In this document: positions 1-12,500 of the stretch, one piece after another
Layout of the letters: the number at the start of each line of letters is the position of its first letter
Numbering within the stretch: position 1 is the first letter of the stretch
Origin: Epichloe hybrida
Lineage: Eukaryota; Ascomycota; Sordariomycetes; Hypocreales; Clavicipitaceae
Length of the DNA stretch: 64,000 nt
Assembly: GCA_019022495.1 (NCBI GenBank)
Contig: JAFEKR010000017.1
Location: 62,001-126,000 of the forward strand
Direction: 5' to 3'
Made by a program: the position numbers and the translations under genes
The notes under the pieces: model-generated
Told to the model about the DNA's origin: nothing
The model's database searches: none
The model's input: only the letters and a program-made list of their open reading frames with translations

Positions 1-605
1 CGGTCCGTGCGGGATTCCGATGATGGCTTGCATGGGAATCCGCACCCATTCATGTTTTGTTGATTCGGGTCATCCAGGCGAGGACCGACGGCAGGAGCCG
101 ATAGAGAAGGAAGTAGATGTAGCCTCTCAAAATAGGAATTCACAAAGATGACTCGATAAAACCACAACAAACAATCCACAGGGGCTCCTTGGCAGAAAGT
201 AATCCTTGGCCTGGCATAAGTCACCCTGATAGTCATCCTTGAACCACACCAATGGCAAACTCATGGTCGGTTCTGTATTGTTTTCTCATGCTTCTTGGGC
301 CTTTTCGCCCCGTGCCAACCGGTTGATGTCGGCACTCTGCGTGCTCCCACGAACTACACCCCCTCGTTCTTTTCGAGTCGCAGCCTGTTGAAAGATTGGC
401 TCGAGTACAAATAATTGCTGCACCATCAGGTCCATTCGCTGGTTCAAGTACCGCTGTACACCCGCGTATCCTGCCTCCTATCATGCCTTGCATGTCCGAA
501 TTACTGGCAAGCTCCCGTTCGTCTGCCCGACTCGCGATGGTTTCCCACACACCTTGGTCTCAAGTACGCTCGGCTGCAACCCCAAGTGTCGTGGGTGCGC
601 TGAGC
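1..605. other. Left-edge intergenic sequence, no gene recognised
   Basis: Base composition is ordinary for the gene region. The longest open frames, such as about 105 codons on the minus strand at 233-550, have low-complexity, arginine/cysteine-rich translations without recognisable motifs and overlap other frames, so I do not call them. The segment should hold the OPI3 3' UTR and terminator next to 606. Confidence 0.5.
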
Positions 606-1561
606 TTACTTAAGCTTCTTGCCTGACTTCGCAGCGGCCCTTTTGCGTTCGCGCTTGGCGTATATGCCGGCAGTGAAAGGATCTTCGTAGCGCAGGGCGA
701 CCACATATACCAGGTAAACCCAAGCGGTCAACAAAAGACCAGCTGGTTTGCCGAAGAGCAAAGCAGTTCCCAAGAAGCTCATGGTCGAGCCCCAGTACAT
801 GGGCGCACCGGTTATGTTGAAAGGAAAGCCCGTCACCATGTCATCCAGCAGAAAGCCGAAATAATCACCGAGGAAAGTTCCGATTATTCCCAGCCTCCAT
901 GTCGACGACACCACAAGAATGTTACCAGCAGCCAGCAGCGTGTAAGCAGCAGCCTGTGAGTACACAGACAGAAGCAGCGGGTGCGAGGGTTGTTCTGATA
1001 TAGCAGTCTTGTACAGCCAGTCACGTATCATGCCGAGGGAGAAGATGGTGGCAGCGAGGCCATAGCAGGCCGCCTTTGAATTTCCGCCAAACAACTTTGT
1101 TAGGACCTTGTTGTGATACTCTACAGGACTCGAGGTCAGCCCGACACCGTCTCCCGTCATCGTGGAGAAAAAGGACACGGTTGGATGTGACTCTGGATTC
1201 GAGGAGGAATTTTGTGCGAACCTTGTCGAGCAACGATGCTGCGTGATACGAAAGCCGCCTGGTTAGCGAGCTACCTCCACGTACGTTTGGGCGCGACCGA
1301 GGGGATCCATTGTGGACGGGTCGCGTGGATGAACTGAACTCACTTCCAGAACAACGGGTTAAAGGCAATGGATGCTCCGGATACTGCAGTTCACACAAGT
1401 CAAAGCAACAATTAGTCACGGGAAGATTCTCCGTGTTGGGCCACACGACATCACCGCTGCATCATGTAGATTAGAAGACAACGTCATCCGGGTCACTCAC
1501 CGGCCAAGCTTTTCTTGTCGAGATGTACGTAATTGACGAGGTCGCCCAGAAAAGACGACAT
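606..1561 (-). CDS. OPI3: OPI3-type phosphatidyl-N-methylethanolamine N-methyltransferase, four exons
   Basis: This is a SAM-dependent phospholipid methyltransferase of the ER membrane that performs the last methylations from phosphatidylethanolamine to phosphatidylcholine. I read the exons, in minus order, as 1561-1501, 1383-1344, 1238-1222 and 1120-606. This gives 633 nt and 210 aa, the usual length for fungal Opi3. Introns are 117, 105 and 101 nt. Donors are GTGAGT, GTGAGT and a weaker GTTCGC; acceptors are CAG, CAG and TAG. The 17-nt third exon restores the family motif FNPLFWNIVARQEYHNKV, which otherwise breaks. The protein has several hydrophobic spans, the conserved GFPFN...PMYWGS segment near the SAM site and a late YEDPF acidic motif. 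It ends in KKLK, which fits a KKxx ER-retrieval signal. A longer fourth-exon frame starting at 1178 is intron read-through. Family assignment is from recognised motifs; splice sites are inferred. Confidence 0.93.
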
Positions 1562-2450
1562 GGTGGGCAGTCGGATGATCAAGCACACACAATGGGTCAA
1601 CAAAGTAAAGCAGTGCAGTGCAGTCGGACTTCCAACGGCTGGCTGAGCAGATGCAATTCGCCTGAACCGTCGCAGCAGCTCAACTGCGAACAGAGAGAGG
1701 GGGAAAGGAAGATGGAATGGAAACGGTTAATAAACGGTTGCGTGGTAATAAATGCTGGGAGTTACTAATTACTCAGTTACTCCGCAGGGCACGAGACCGC
1801 CCGCGCGGCCAAAAGCCAGCGAGCGTCATTATCGAGTGCGTTGAGCCGGAGTGCGTTGAGCCGAGCTGGGGAGCTCCCAGCTGGGTAGGAGCGGATGCCA
1901 TTCGTTGAGACTTGATCCACCATCAAAAAAATCAAAGGCCGAGCCTCATGTATGTACTCGGTCTCGTGTCCCTTCTCAATTTGCTCAATCCTACGTGCGT
2001 GTCTGATTGTCAAGACGAGGCACAGTTCTTCTTCCGACAAAACACCCAATGCCATTTCTCCACCCAAGATCAATTATTCCTCCGACTTTATGGCTATGGT
2101 GATTGTTGGAGCTGAGACGGCTTTGGAATGCCCAACCGAGGCACGGAGCAGCCGTATGCTTTACGCCTAAATTTCTCCGAGAAATAACAAAACTGGCCTC
2201 TATTTGATTGTACATGTCCTATCTTGAATTATCTTGGCTCATCCACGTTCGTTTGGTAATGTTTCATCATGTCGGGCCTTGCACGTGCAAGTCAATGGAA
2301 TCCCTCCCTTCAGAGCGGGCTGTGAAACCTTGGCTCCAATACGAGGCTCTCCTTTCCTGTCCAGTTCCATCTTCTGTCATTGGTATCGTGGAAAAAACTT
2401 CATCTCCGCGACCTGCTATCTGACGGTCGCTACCGCTGGTGCCAATGCGC
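1562..2450. promoter_or_regulatory. OPI3 upstream region / RXT2 downstream region
   Basis: This 889-bp intergenic stretch separates the RXT2 stop from the OPI3 start, both genes being on the minus strand. It should contain the OPI3 promoter. Visible structure: a perfect 15-bp tandem duplication (1834-1848, 1849-1863) followed by a near-palindrome around GAGCTC at 1864-1884, and a perfect 14-bp palindrome CTTGCACGTGCAAG at 2278-2291 with a CACGTG E-box core. Yeast phospholipid genes are controlled by bHLH factors at related sites, but here the site lies about 720 bp from the start, so regulation through it is only a guess. No gene was recognised. Confidence 0.5.
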
Positions 2451-4015
2451 TCAATTCCGACGAGCCCGTGTCTTCTTGCCTGTTGTTATCGTATTATCTT
2501 CTTCCTCCTCATCCTGGCCCTTCTTCAGATCCTCTGTCAAACCCCACTCCTCCTTGTCGTACCAGTCCTCGCCATCGGACATGTCCCTGTTGGGGCCACA
2601 GTGAGCTTCCGCTTTGGCCCAGTTTAATACGTTACTTCGAAGCCTCCGTGCTCGAAGTAAGCCATGGTGTAGTCGACTCGCGCCCCTGCAAATTTCCTCT
2701 TGTTTCTGCACGTAGAGCGCCAGCAGTCGTCTTAGGTCCTCGGCCTCGGCCTCGGGAATACCCATATTTCTGTCGGGCCTGGACCCAGGCGGTGCCAGAA
2801 ACATGGGATGGACGAATGGCTCTTCTGTTGACTTCGATGAGGCCGCCGTTGTGGGAGGTCCTGCTTTTGAACCTTCTCCCAGGGTGGTTGCAGGTTTTGG
2901 TCTTTGCTGAGCCGTTGCGGCCCCGTTGTCGGCATCCGTATTCCCGCTGTCCCTTGATTGCTTTTGTGCGCTGGATTTTGGGTCTTCGTTTTCTGGCTCA
3001 TTCCCATTTGTTTCTTGTCGTCCGTTACTTCTCGTGCCATCTTTTGTACCAGTGGCATCCACCATGGACACGTCGGCATCGGCTGTTGCATCGATAGAAG
3101 GGTCGGAATATTCCTTGTTCGGCGCCTTGGTACTTGAATTTTGCAGACCCCCATTGACCATGGCGCCGGATAAGCTTGAGGTAATGTCGTTACCCGGCAA
3201 GCTTTGTGAAGAGCCAGCGACGTGCTCCTCTGAATATAAATCGATATCGTTGGGGTCCACCATCGTCTCGCACGGCATCCAAACACCATCACCACAGAGC
3301 GAGGTCCACAGATGCCTAACTTGCCACAAGGACTGATTTTCTTTGCGCATGATGCTACAGCTTTGTGCGATGAGCTCGGTCAGAGTTTTCGAGGTAAACG
3401 GTTTGGAGAGTGCCGAATGGTGTGGTAGATCGGTCGAGGAAGTAAGGGGGGCCAATACATCTGCGAAAGGTCAGAATCGGCGCGGGTCTGCAATCTTGCA
3501 ACATATATCTTACGTTCGAGGTGAATGGTGGAATATGGGTTGAGCTCGGCGGCTGCCAATTCAGCGTCTTCGATCCGATCAGCGTCATCGTCACTGATGA
3601 TCTCGTAGCCTTCATCATCGACAAGCGGCGGGTTTCGGTATAATATGTTTCTTCGCACGCCAGCGTAATCCACAGCCTGGAGGAAAACGCAACGGTCAGA
3701 TCAAAAATGACTGATTAGAAGTGATGACCACAACCGTTGGGAGACTCGTACCTGTTTGTAGGCGCTTGGGTTGGCTGTCGGTGCCAATTGTCCCTTGTGT
3801 GCAAATCGCGCTCTCTTCTGGAGCTTGTGGCCACGATTGGTGAAGCTCTCGATCTCGGAATCGGAATCAGATTCTGCCACGATGAGTCTGGTTAGCGACA
3901 ACTTGTCGGGGGGCTGACTGGTGAGCTGGCGATGGGACTTACCGTAAGCTTTCCTCCTGAAGGCTTTCTTCATGCCAGCTATTGTCTCGGCGAAGAGGAT
4001 CTGTTGCGTCGCCAT
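2451..4015 (-). CDS. RXT2: RXT2-like subunit of the Rpd3L histone deacetylase complex, four exons
   Basis: Rxt2 is a nuclear, non-catalytic subunit of the large Rpd3 histone deacetylase complex. I read exons at 4015-3943, 3873-3752, 3676-3514 and 3460-2451, with introns of 69, 75 and 53 nt, donors GTAAGT, GTACGA and GTAAGA, and acceptors CAG. Phases fit throughout (1368 nt, 455 aa). The spliced N-terminal part reads as the RXT2 N-terminal domain (roughly residues 20-180): an acidic ESDSDSEIE stretch, RGHKLQKRARF, then DYAGVRRNI, RNPPLVDDEGYEI, LAPLTSSTDLP and SKPFTSKTLTEL. The C-terminal half is low complexity, rich in Ser, Thr, Asn and Pro, and ends in an acidic DEEEEDN run followed by basic residues. 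ATG at 4015 is the first in frame and precedes a typical short first exon. Splicing is inferred; the family call is strong. Confidence 0.92.
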
Positions 4016-4379
4016 CGCGGACAGGGTGGTGAATTCGAAGAGTTGTCAAGGATTGGGAGGCAAGTCGTTGGCGGCTCGCCAAAGCCGCGATGAAAGGCGT
4101 CGTGCTATATGCTGTTCAGCGTGTCTTGCGGGCGGGCATAGAGGAGAGAGCAAAATCGCCATGTGGCCGTGTGACGGAGGATGCAAACATTTGCACTTTC
4201 GGCAGAAAACGCACAGAGGAGGCTTGCTAAAAGTTAGTGTGGTTACGGCTGTGATGCAAGCCGGGCTTCCTGGCTGATCAGACCCATTTTTGGCTTAGAC
4301 GGCCATTGGCATTCAGCGTCACGGGGGCTTTGCTTTTGGCCGACGCCGGAAGGGGCGCGAAAAAAATGTACCAGAAAAT
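4016..4379. promoter_or_regulatory. RXT2 upstream region
   Basis: Ordinary-composition DNA immediately upstream of the RXT2 start, expected to hold its promoter and 5' UTR. I see no coding region. It ends sharply at the 83-bp inverted-repeat copy at 4380. Confidence 0.5.
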
Positions 4380-4462
4380 GTAATCGTGCCACGCCCCACT
4401 TTTGTTGGTTATCGGTCGCCTCCAACCAGCAAAGGTGGTGCTTATCATTGCAACGGACTAAT
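4380..4462 (+). repeat. Left copy of an 83-bp inverted repeat pair
   Basis: The 83 bases starting GTAATCGTGCC and ending GGACTAAT match the reverse complement of 59132-59214 at 80 of 83 positions by eye. Similarity stops at both boundaries. The outer end begins with TA at both copies, compatible with a TA target site as used by Tc1/mariner-type elements. It could be the terminal inverted repeat of one element or two separate relics. Confidence 0.75.
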
Positions 4463-5054
4463 TAGTGTAACAGACTAAATTAATAATAGAATAACTTTAT
4501 TAGCCCTTTTGCATATAATAAGTGCCCTTTTTATTATTAATAACTAAGGGTTCTAAGCTATTATTATAATGCTTTAAATATAACTTTTATAGCTTTAAAA
4601 AAACATGTTTTTTTATATATTTAAAGGCTTTTTTCTTTATTACCTTAACTATATATCTTACTTCCTTTTTAAGGTTAACTACCTTTTAATATATAATCCC
4701 TTAAGTATTAGCTATAGAAAGCATACTACTAGTCTTTAGTAGTTGCTATCTAGTGTGAGGCGCTGTACGTAGGATTGTGGGGTGCGAGGCCTATAGGGCA
4801 GCCCATAGGGTGCGCAAGTAACAGTACAGGTCTTATGTAACTGTAAGGTGCAATATTAGCAATGGCTAGCATTGGCGGATCTTTTGGTCTATTGGGATTC
4901 CTAGCACACCTTCTAGGTCTCTTACATCTAGTGTAAATAATATATATAGAATAAATAGATTATATAGAAAGCCTATAAAGAGGAATTTTATTTTTAATAG
5001 ATTAGTATAGAATAAATAATACCTAATAGGTTTACAAAAGGCCTAGAATATATT
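4463..5054. other. AT-rich flank left of the transposon nest
   Basis: AT-rich sequence without an open reading frame of note. It starts directly inside the inverted-repeat copy and holds one solo LTR (4754-4926). Its right edge is the 5-bp target site ATATT (5050-5054) of the large nested block, and the sequence resumes at 53770. Confidence 0.6.
4754..4926. mobile_element. Solo LTR, 173 bp
   Basis: It begins TGTGAGGCGC and ends TCTCTTACA, i.e. TG...CA, and is flanked by the direct repeat TCTAG (4749-4753 and 4927-4931). This is the pattern of a solo LTR with a 5-bp TSD. The ends resemble those of the gypsy LTR at 6510 (TGTGAGG...CTCACA), but the bodies differ. Confidence 0.65.
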
Positions 5055-5762
5055 TGTGGGATCTACAAGATACTAGTAACCTACGCGTAAGGTTTTCAGG
5101 GTGAACTAAAGTGTACGTAATTATTATATATTCTAGTCTATTAAAGCAAGTAAAAGAGGGATTAAATAGAAGCAAAGAGGGTGCGCTATTTATTATAGGA
5201 AAAGGGGCCTTAATTAGGGTTATTAGTAAAGAGGCCACATGTGCTAATGCTAACCGTAGCGCGGTTAGGCTAGACATGTGGGTCCGTAATACAACGCGCC
5301 TAGCTAATCAGAGGCGCGCAGCCTTGTTAATATTATACTTGTTCAGTTTGCCTTGGAGCTTTGAGTTTGCCTTGGAGCTTTGAAGGACAAGTTGTAAGAT
5401 GGAAGAGATGTAGAGAGATGGAACAAACACGGTCGCAGAGAGGGAATCACGTCAATTTATGCTGTGAGTAAAACTTGAATGGATTTGAGTTTGACTGCGG
5501 TCGCGAATTATGACTCTTACGTAATCGCAGCCATAAAGTTTGTCGCAAACTTTGTATTAACTTTTCAGCCCTCAAATTTGTAGCTTAAAGCTTATTCCTT
5601 AATGTTTTACCTAACACTACGGTGATTATTAAATTTAGTTGTTACATGTGGCACTAGCTAGGTATTACTAGTAATTTTTTTGGTTCCTTGAAAATTAGAT
5701 GCATTAGCCACAGCCAATGACCCCAAAAAAAATTAAAAATCAATATTATACTTGTTCTAATA
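5055..5762 (-). repeat. 3' LTR of copia B2, interrupted by retroposon R1
   Basis: Without the insert at 5345-5741 and one copy of its 16-bp duplication the LTR is 295 bp, identical in length to the partner LTR at 53470-53764. It starts TGTGGGATC and ends TTCTAATA, the latter a RIP-mutated TTCTAACA. A short frame around 5032-5277 recurs in every B-family LTR and is not a gene. Confidence 0.82.
5345..5741 (+). mobile_element. 5'-truncated non-LTR retroposon R1
   Basis: 397 bp flanked by a perfect 16-bp direct repeat AATATTATACTTGTTC (5329-5344 and 5742-5757). It ends in an A-rich tail (A8, TT, A5, TC). Its sequence matches the 3' part of R2 (6091-6509, opposite strand). A long TSD, an A-rich 3' end and 5' truncation relative to R2 point to LINE-style reverse transcription, of a LINE or a SINE-like passenger. 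It is less RIP-mutated than its surroundings. No coding region was seen. Confidence 0.75.
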
Positions 5763-5803
5763 CTAGAAACTCTCTCTTTTTAATATAACTATTAATGTAT
5801 AAT

Positions 5804-6069
5804 TGTTAATTCCTTCGGATCTTCATCGGTTTAATCGTAGCCAAAGACCAGACCAAATTGTGGGTCCGGCGCGATGTATGCAATGCAATTAGCTACATTA
5901 ATTCGCCACCCCCTCTTTTACCTTATATATAGGTTTTACTTACTTTCCTAGTATCTAGACTTTCTCTCTCTTTTCTCTCTTTCCTTCCTAGCTAATTTAA
6001 TTAACTATTATTAACTTTAATTATATAGGATTACCCTTATACCTACGCAGGACCTTAGTATAACTAACA
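5804..6069 (+). repeat. 5' LTR of copia A2
   Basis: 266 bp starting TGTTAATTCCTTCGG and ending TAACTAACA. It is followed by CTAATTAGTAATTAAC, the shared primer-binding position of all three copia families here. Other A-family LTRs: 39443, 41831 (solo), 44205, 50690, 60235 and 63039. Confidence 0.85.
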
Positions 6070-6509
6070 CTAATTAGTAATTAACTTTATTGATTGATTT
6101 TTAATTTTTTTTGGGGTCATTGGCTGTGGCCAATGCATCTAATTTTCAAGGAACCAAAAAAATTACTAGCAATACCTAGCTAGTGTCACATATAACAACC
6201 AAATTCAATAATTACCGTAGTGTTAGGTAAAATATAAAAGGAATAAGCTTTAAGCCACAAATTTAGGGCTAAAAAGTTAATATAAAGTTTGCAATAAACT
6301 TTGTGGCTATGATTACATAAGAGTCATAATTCGTAACTGTAGTTAAACTTAAATCCATTCGAGTTTTACTTATAGCATAAATTAACATAATTCCCCCTTC
6401 CTCTATGACTATGTTTATTCTATCTCTTTACATCTCTTTCATCTTACAACTTATCCTTTAAAGCTCTAAGGTAAACTTGAACCCTAAAAAAAACACAACT
6501 TATCCTCAC

Positions 6510-9500
6510 TGTGAGGCCCTACTCATAACACTAGCGCGCCAGCGCACCACTAGGCGGGCGCACCACGCCCTAGGGCTAGGTCCACGTGATACTAGCGAGT
6601 TACTACCTATAAGTTAGCGACTCGTATGTATAACACACTTAGACCTAGCAAGCTTTAGTTAATATATAAACGCCCCTATACCTCTTGCCTAGCTACCCCT
6701 TTATTCTTATAATTCTAAAGCTTCTCCTACTAGCTACTTAAGAGTAATATAGGGAGGAGAATAACTTAATTCACTAGAACCATGCCACGTATTACTTAGG
6801 ATTAGCTAGATAGTGGTAATACTATAGCTAGGGATATACTATGTTTTATAACCCTATCTAAAGCTATACCCTTTACTATAGTAGTAAAAGAGGTAGTGGT
6901 TAGGAAGTGAATTACCTAGCTTAAGTAACTTAAGGAACTATAGGATTAAGAAAAGGAGCTTACTAACTTAATATAATCTTATAGAGGACTAGTAAAAAGG
7001 GGCTAAAAGGATAGTTTATCCTTAAGCCTTAGTAGCTAAGAAGTTAAGGTCTGAAATATTATAGAACTCTAATACCTTACAAACCCGCAGAAGCATAAGA
7101 TATAGCTTAATAACCTTAGCTATGCCTTTAAGGGGGTAAAGAAGAAGTATTACTAGGATAACTAAAAGATTCTCTTTACACTTGACTATATATATATGAA
7201 CTATTAGGCTAGATAGGACTAATACGTTAAAGAATAACTAGCTAATAGTTAGGATTATCCTAAGGATAACTAGGACAAGTTCTAAGACTAGACCCTTACA
7301 CTACTTAAAGACTCCATAAGTCGCAATACATAAATAGCTACGTAGCTAGAAAACGTAAAGCAAAAGGAGGGCTAGAGTCCTATTAAGTTTAGCATCTACT
7401 TGGATTCACTAGAGAAACACCTGGAATAAGCTCTAGAAAAGACCTATGCTTTTATATTCTTTATAAAATTACTTCCTAACTTATAAGATTACATTAACTT
7501 ACATACGGATATTACTAGTCTAACACAAGAAGATGTTATATAACTTACCTAGCGATTCTAGGAGGCAATATTAAAGAACAAGCGAAAGCTAAATAATTTA
7601 GAAGAGAAGGGGCTATATAAGGCGGCTTAATACTAAAGACATGACTCCCTATGAGGGTATTAGCTAAATAGGGACTAAAGAGATAAGGATAAGGATAAGG
7701 AAAAGACCCTAGCCACCTACCTAAATAATAATAGACTATAAGGAAGAAAATAGTGCTATAACTATGGTAGTATAGAGTATTTCTTTTATAATTATAATAA
7801 GCTAAGGAAAGACTAATAAGAAAGTTAGGAAAACTCCTAGAGGTAAAAGTAGAAGCCCTTACCTTTGCCTTAGACACTAGGGTACTAGTAGGACGCTGAT
7901 TTCACACACTAGTTACTATCCATAGGCATAAAGACATTAAAATAGCAGCGGATTTTAATAGTTGCGCTAAGATTAATATTATAAGCGCCTAATTTGCATA
8001 GACTTATAAGCTTAATTAGGCTAAGGCTATAATACCTATCTTAAAGGTAGTAGGGGCTTTAATAGTCCCCTAATATAGTGTCTATAAGGTGCCTATTTTA
8101 ATTAAAGATTCACGGGGTAAAGAGAGAGACCTTAAGTTACTATATATAGCTATTAATAAGGACCTAAGAGTAGAGGGAAGCCTTATATTAATTAGAATGC
8201 ACACGCTTACGGAAGAATATATATATCTTTGCTTATACTTATAAGAATAGTGGTTTAAAAAGAGAAAGGTAGCCTTTTTGCTACTAACTCCCCGTAAGTT
8301 TACAAAGGTAACGCGTAATAAGATAATTATATATACTATTATAGGCGTGATAGAAGATAAGTTTATCCCTCTTAAAGATAAAGAGAAAGCAAAAGTATAT
8401 AGAACTATTAAAGATATCCTAGAGAAACTACGCGAATTTAAAGATATGTTTATATTAGATAAGGTAGGGAGCCTCCTATTAAAGAAGTTAACTAACTACG
8501 TAATTAATCTTATACTAGGAGCTACACCCCTATATAGACTAATCTATTCTCTCTCCTAAAGCAAACTTAGGGAGCTCTAGGAATATATTAATAATAACCT
8601 AAAGAAAGGCTAGATAAGACCCTTAAAGAGCCTAGTAGGCACGCCTATCCTATTTATGCTAAAGAAGGATAGAACGCTATAGCTATACGTTAACTATTAA
8701 GGACTTAATAAGGTAATGTAGAAGAATTACTACGCTCTCCCCCTGATTTCAGAGATTCTTAATTAATACTAAGGGGCCTGTTTTTTTTCTAAGATTAATA
8801 TTAAGGACATATACTACCGAATTCGCATTAAAGAAGGCAACGAATGGAAGATAGCTTTTTGCACATATTATAGGCACTACAAGTACCTTATAATACCTTT
8901 TAGGTTAATAAATACCCTAGCTACTTTCTAGAGTTATATCTATAAAGCGCTGTATAGGCTAGTTAATACTATTTGTGTGGTGTATCTAGATAATATCTTA
9001 ATCTTCTCTAAGATAAAGAAGGAGCACACTAAACACATTAAGTAAGTCCTTAAACATATAAGATTAGTGAAGTTATATATAAAACCCTCTAAGTGCTCTT
9101 TCTATAAGGAATTAGTAAAATTCCTAGGGTTTATTCTCTCTATTAACGGGATATTAATGGATACTTGCTAGGTTAATATAATTAGAGAATAGAAGGAGCT
9201 AATAAGTTTTAAGGATATATAGTTATTTCTTAGGTTCTATAACTTTTACTAATAGTTTATCTATAGATACTCTAGAATTACAGCACCTTTTTATGTGTTA
9301 ATAAAGGGTAGTTAAAATAGCATCTAGACTAGGAGGTTTATATTTAGAGAAAAGGAGCGGTTAGCGTTTAACTAGCTAAAAGATACCTTTTAGCAAGCGC
9401 CTTTACTCTAACACTATAACCCGAGTTAGGTAGTGCGTATTAAGACAAATACCTTAATTTTTATAATAGTAGGAATCCTATCTTAGCAAGATAATAAGGG

Positions 9501-12500
9501 CTGTTAGCATCTAGTGGCCTTTTAGTTAAGGAAGTTTATAGATGCTAAACGTAACTATAGTATAGCTAATTAAGAGCTACTTACTATAGTAAAGTTATTT
9601 AAACACTAGCGATATTATATTAAAGGCATAGAGACACCTATAGAGGTCCTATTAGACTATTATAACCTATAGACCTTTATAAGGTAGTAAAAGCTAAATA
9701 GAAGATAGGCATAATAGTGTATGTTCCTCTGCTCTTTCTATTTTGTAATTAAGTATAGACTAGGGAAGAGTAACCCCGTAAATACACTGTTAAGAAGGTC
9801 TGATTATAAGGGCAAACCTATATTAAATAGGGCGCTCTTACTAGAGCTTTAAAGGAAGATAGTAGATATCTTTATAGTAGAAGAAGAAGTACTAATATAT
9901 TAAAGAAGTTATAGTATAATACTAGTCTTAGAACCCACTAAGGTAAGAGTGGCCTAGGTGGAAGGCTAGTTAGCTACTATAGATCTAGTAATAGGTTAGC
10001 TAAATAAGGGTGATTTTAAGGAGAAGGTAGCGTGTGTTTAAGATATTAGTATAGCATAAGCAATTTAGGGGGCTATTATGTCACTAAATCCCTACTAATC
10101 TATAGCAAATAAACTATTAGTGTAACTACTATAGAAGGCATAGGACTAAGATCTAGATCTACAAAAGCGTGGAGGTAAGGTTAACTCCTAAGTAAAAGGG
10201 AGGGGAAAAGCTAGTCTATAGTTATGTAGTATAAGGGGCCTTCTAATATATAAAGACTAGGTAGTTATTCTATAGGAGCCTATCTTACAATAGGAGCTTC
10301 TATGGCTACACTATAATAATCTATTAGCGGGTTACTTTAGGACTAAATATACTCTAGAGCTGCTAAAATATTACTATTAGTAGCTAGTAATAAGTGAAGC
10401 TATTTTAGACTATATGTCTAGCTACAGAGTATGCTAGCGCGTTGTAGTAAGACGGCACTGCCCTTATAGAAGCCTTAAATTACTACTAATACTAAGGTAA
10501 CTATGGGCGGAGATCTTAATGGACTTTATTATAGGTTTGCTACTAGTGTGGCTAGGTAAGCAAGAAACCGACGTAATCCTAGTAATTATAGACTAATTCA
10601 CTAAGTACTTTATCTTCCTTCTTATAAAGACTATAATTAATGTAACTAAATTAGTAAAGCTATTCTATAAGGAGATTAAGCTACGATTTAGAGCGCTAGA
10701 GGGCATTATGTCTAATAGAGAATTAGTATTTATAAGCTAATTCTAGTTAGAGGTATGTTACTAGTTATATATAAAGCAAAGGCTTTTAATAGCGTTTCAC
10801 CCCTAAACTAATAGGTAGATAGAGAGGATGAATTAGGTGCTTAAGTATTACCTATAATGTTTTATTAAAGAGAACTAATAACTATAGCTAAAGCTACTCC
10901 TAATAGCCTAATTTACGTGTAATAATGCTATTAACAGGACAACAAGCTACTCCCCTAACTATGCTCTTATAGGCTATTTGCCTAAGTTTTGCCTTACTCT
11001 TAAGGGTAAGAGCATAGAGGGGGAGGTCCTAGAGGCTTATATGCGTGTTAAAAAGCTATATAAGGTTAGGGAGAAACTAGCGCATAACTAGGCAAGGGCT
11101 ACTAAAGCGTAGGCGAAGTACTATAACTAGAGATATTAGCTAATAACCTTAAAAAGAGAAGACTTAGTACTACTATTAGTAAAGAATATTAGGCTTAAGG
11201 ACACGAAATAGAAGCTAAACCTAAGATTTATTAGGCTATTTTAGATACTTAACGCTATAGGTAAATAAGTATACTAACTAGCGCTACCTAATAAGTATAG
11301 CTAACTATATAACGTATTTTACGTTAGCCTATTAGAGCTATAGAATCGCTAGGAAGACGCCCTAGATAAGGACATGCTAATGCCAGACCTTAAAGATAAT
11401 AATAATAAGTTTAAAGTTAAAGAAGTTAGGGATTATAGGAAGACACGTAAAGGTAATAAATACCTAGTAAAATAGAAGGGCTAGCCAAGCGAATATAATT
11501 AATAGGTAGCGTTAGAAGACATAGAAGGCGCTTAACGCGTAATTTAAGCTTTCTATTAAAGCAAAATAAGCAGAAAGTATAGTAAGACGTAATTAAGTTA
11601 TAAGTAATAAGGGATAAGGTAATTATAAAAAAGGCCTAGCCTTATTAGCCACTATTACACTCTAATTAAAACCCTTATCAGACTATTTACTAAATAATAA
11701 AAGAAAAGATGCTTATAAGGAGGGGAGTCTTACAGGAAACCCTTCTATAGTTACCCCCTTATACGTTAAAACAACGCTATTATAAAGGAGGTACTTAGCG
11801 CCCTTACTCTTATCCTCCTAAACCACTACCTTTATTACCTGGAAAAACTAGTGCTTTACTACCCCCTAGGGCACGAATCCTAGATTATAATGTTATAGCT
11901 ATAAAGTTATTTTTCTCTTCTAGGAATTATAATATACAGCGTAGTTTAGCTATAAAAGTTAGCAAATAGGTAGTAAAGGAGGAGTAATAACTTATAATCC
12001 CTAGGGCAGGGGTAGGATACATAGTAACTAAAAGTTGCTAGCGCGAAATAATATACTAATTATATGTAGCTAAAGCGGCTTACCTAGGGAGTAAGCAAAG
12101 GTCTAAAGAACACATAATGAAATATACCTAATAGACCTTAGCGGCCCTAGTTAAACTAAAGGAAATATAATAAGCTGTGTTAGCGTGATTAAACCCTAAA
12201 ATAAGGTTTAGATAATAAGTGCTAAAATAGCGGCAAGTTACCTTGGAAAACATATAATTATTAGGGTTGTTAGGGTCCTAATTACTTAGGGCGTCTATTA
12301 AAGTTTTTACCTAATTAAGGGCAGTAAGAAGATCTAGAAAATCCCCTTATATAGTTAGCATTACCTAGAGAGATATAGGTAATTAGGGACTAAAAGAGTA
12401 AAGAATATAATATACTTACTATCTTGTAAGTATTACTACGTTTAACACACTAGATATAACGCTTTGAATGTTTCCCTTTAATAATAGTAGTTAGTATACT

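Noticed and set aside
233..550. 105-codon open frame on the minus strand
   Set aside because: No recognisable motif, unusual composition, and overlapping open frames in other phases; probably chance.
5032..5277. Open frame of about 80 codons with very similar copies at 29685, 38069 and 53462
   Set aside because: All four lie inside the LTRs of copia family B. Similarity comes from the repeat, and the frames are open on both strands by chance.
5345..6509. The inverted arms at 5345-5741 and 6091-6509 as TIRs of one foldback element
   Set aside because: Each arm has its own long TSD and an A-rich 3' end, and a copia LTR belonging to A2 lies between them. They are two separate retroposon insertions.
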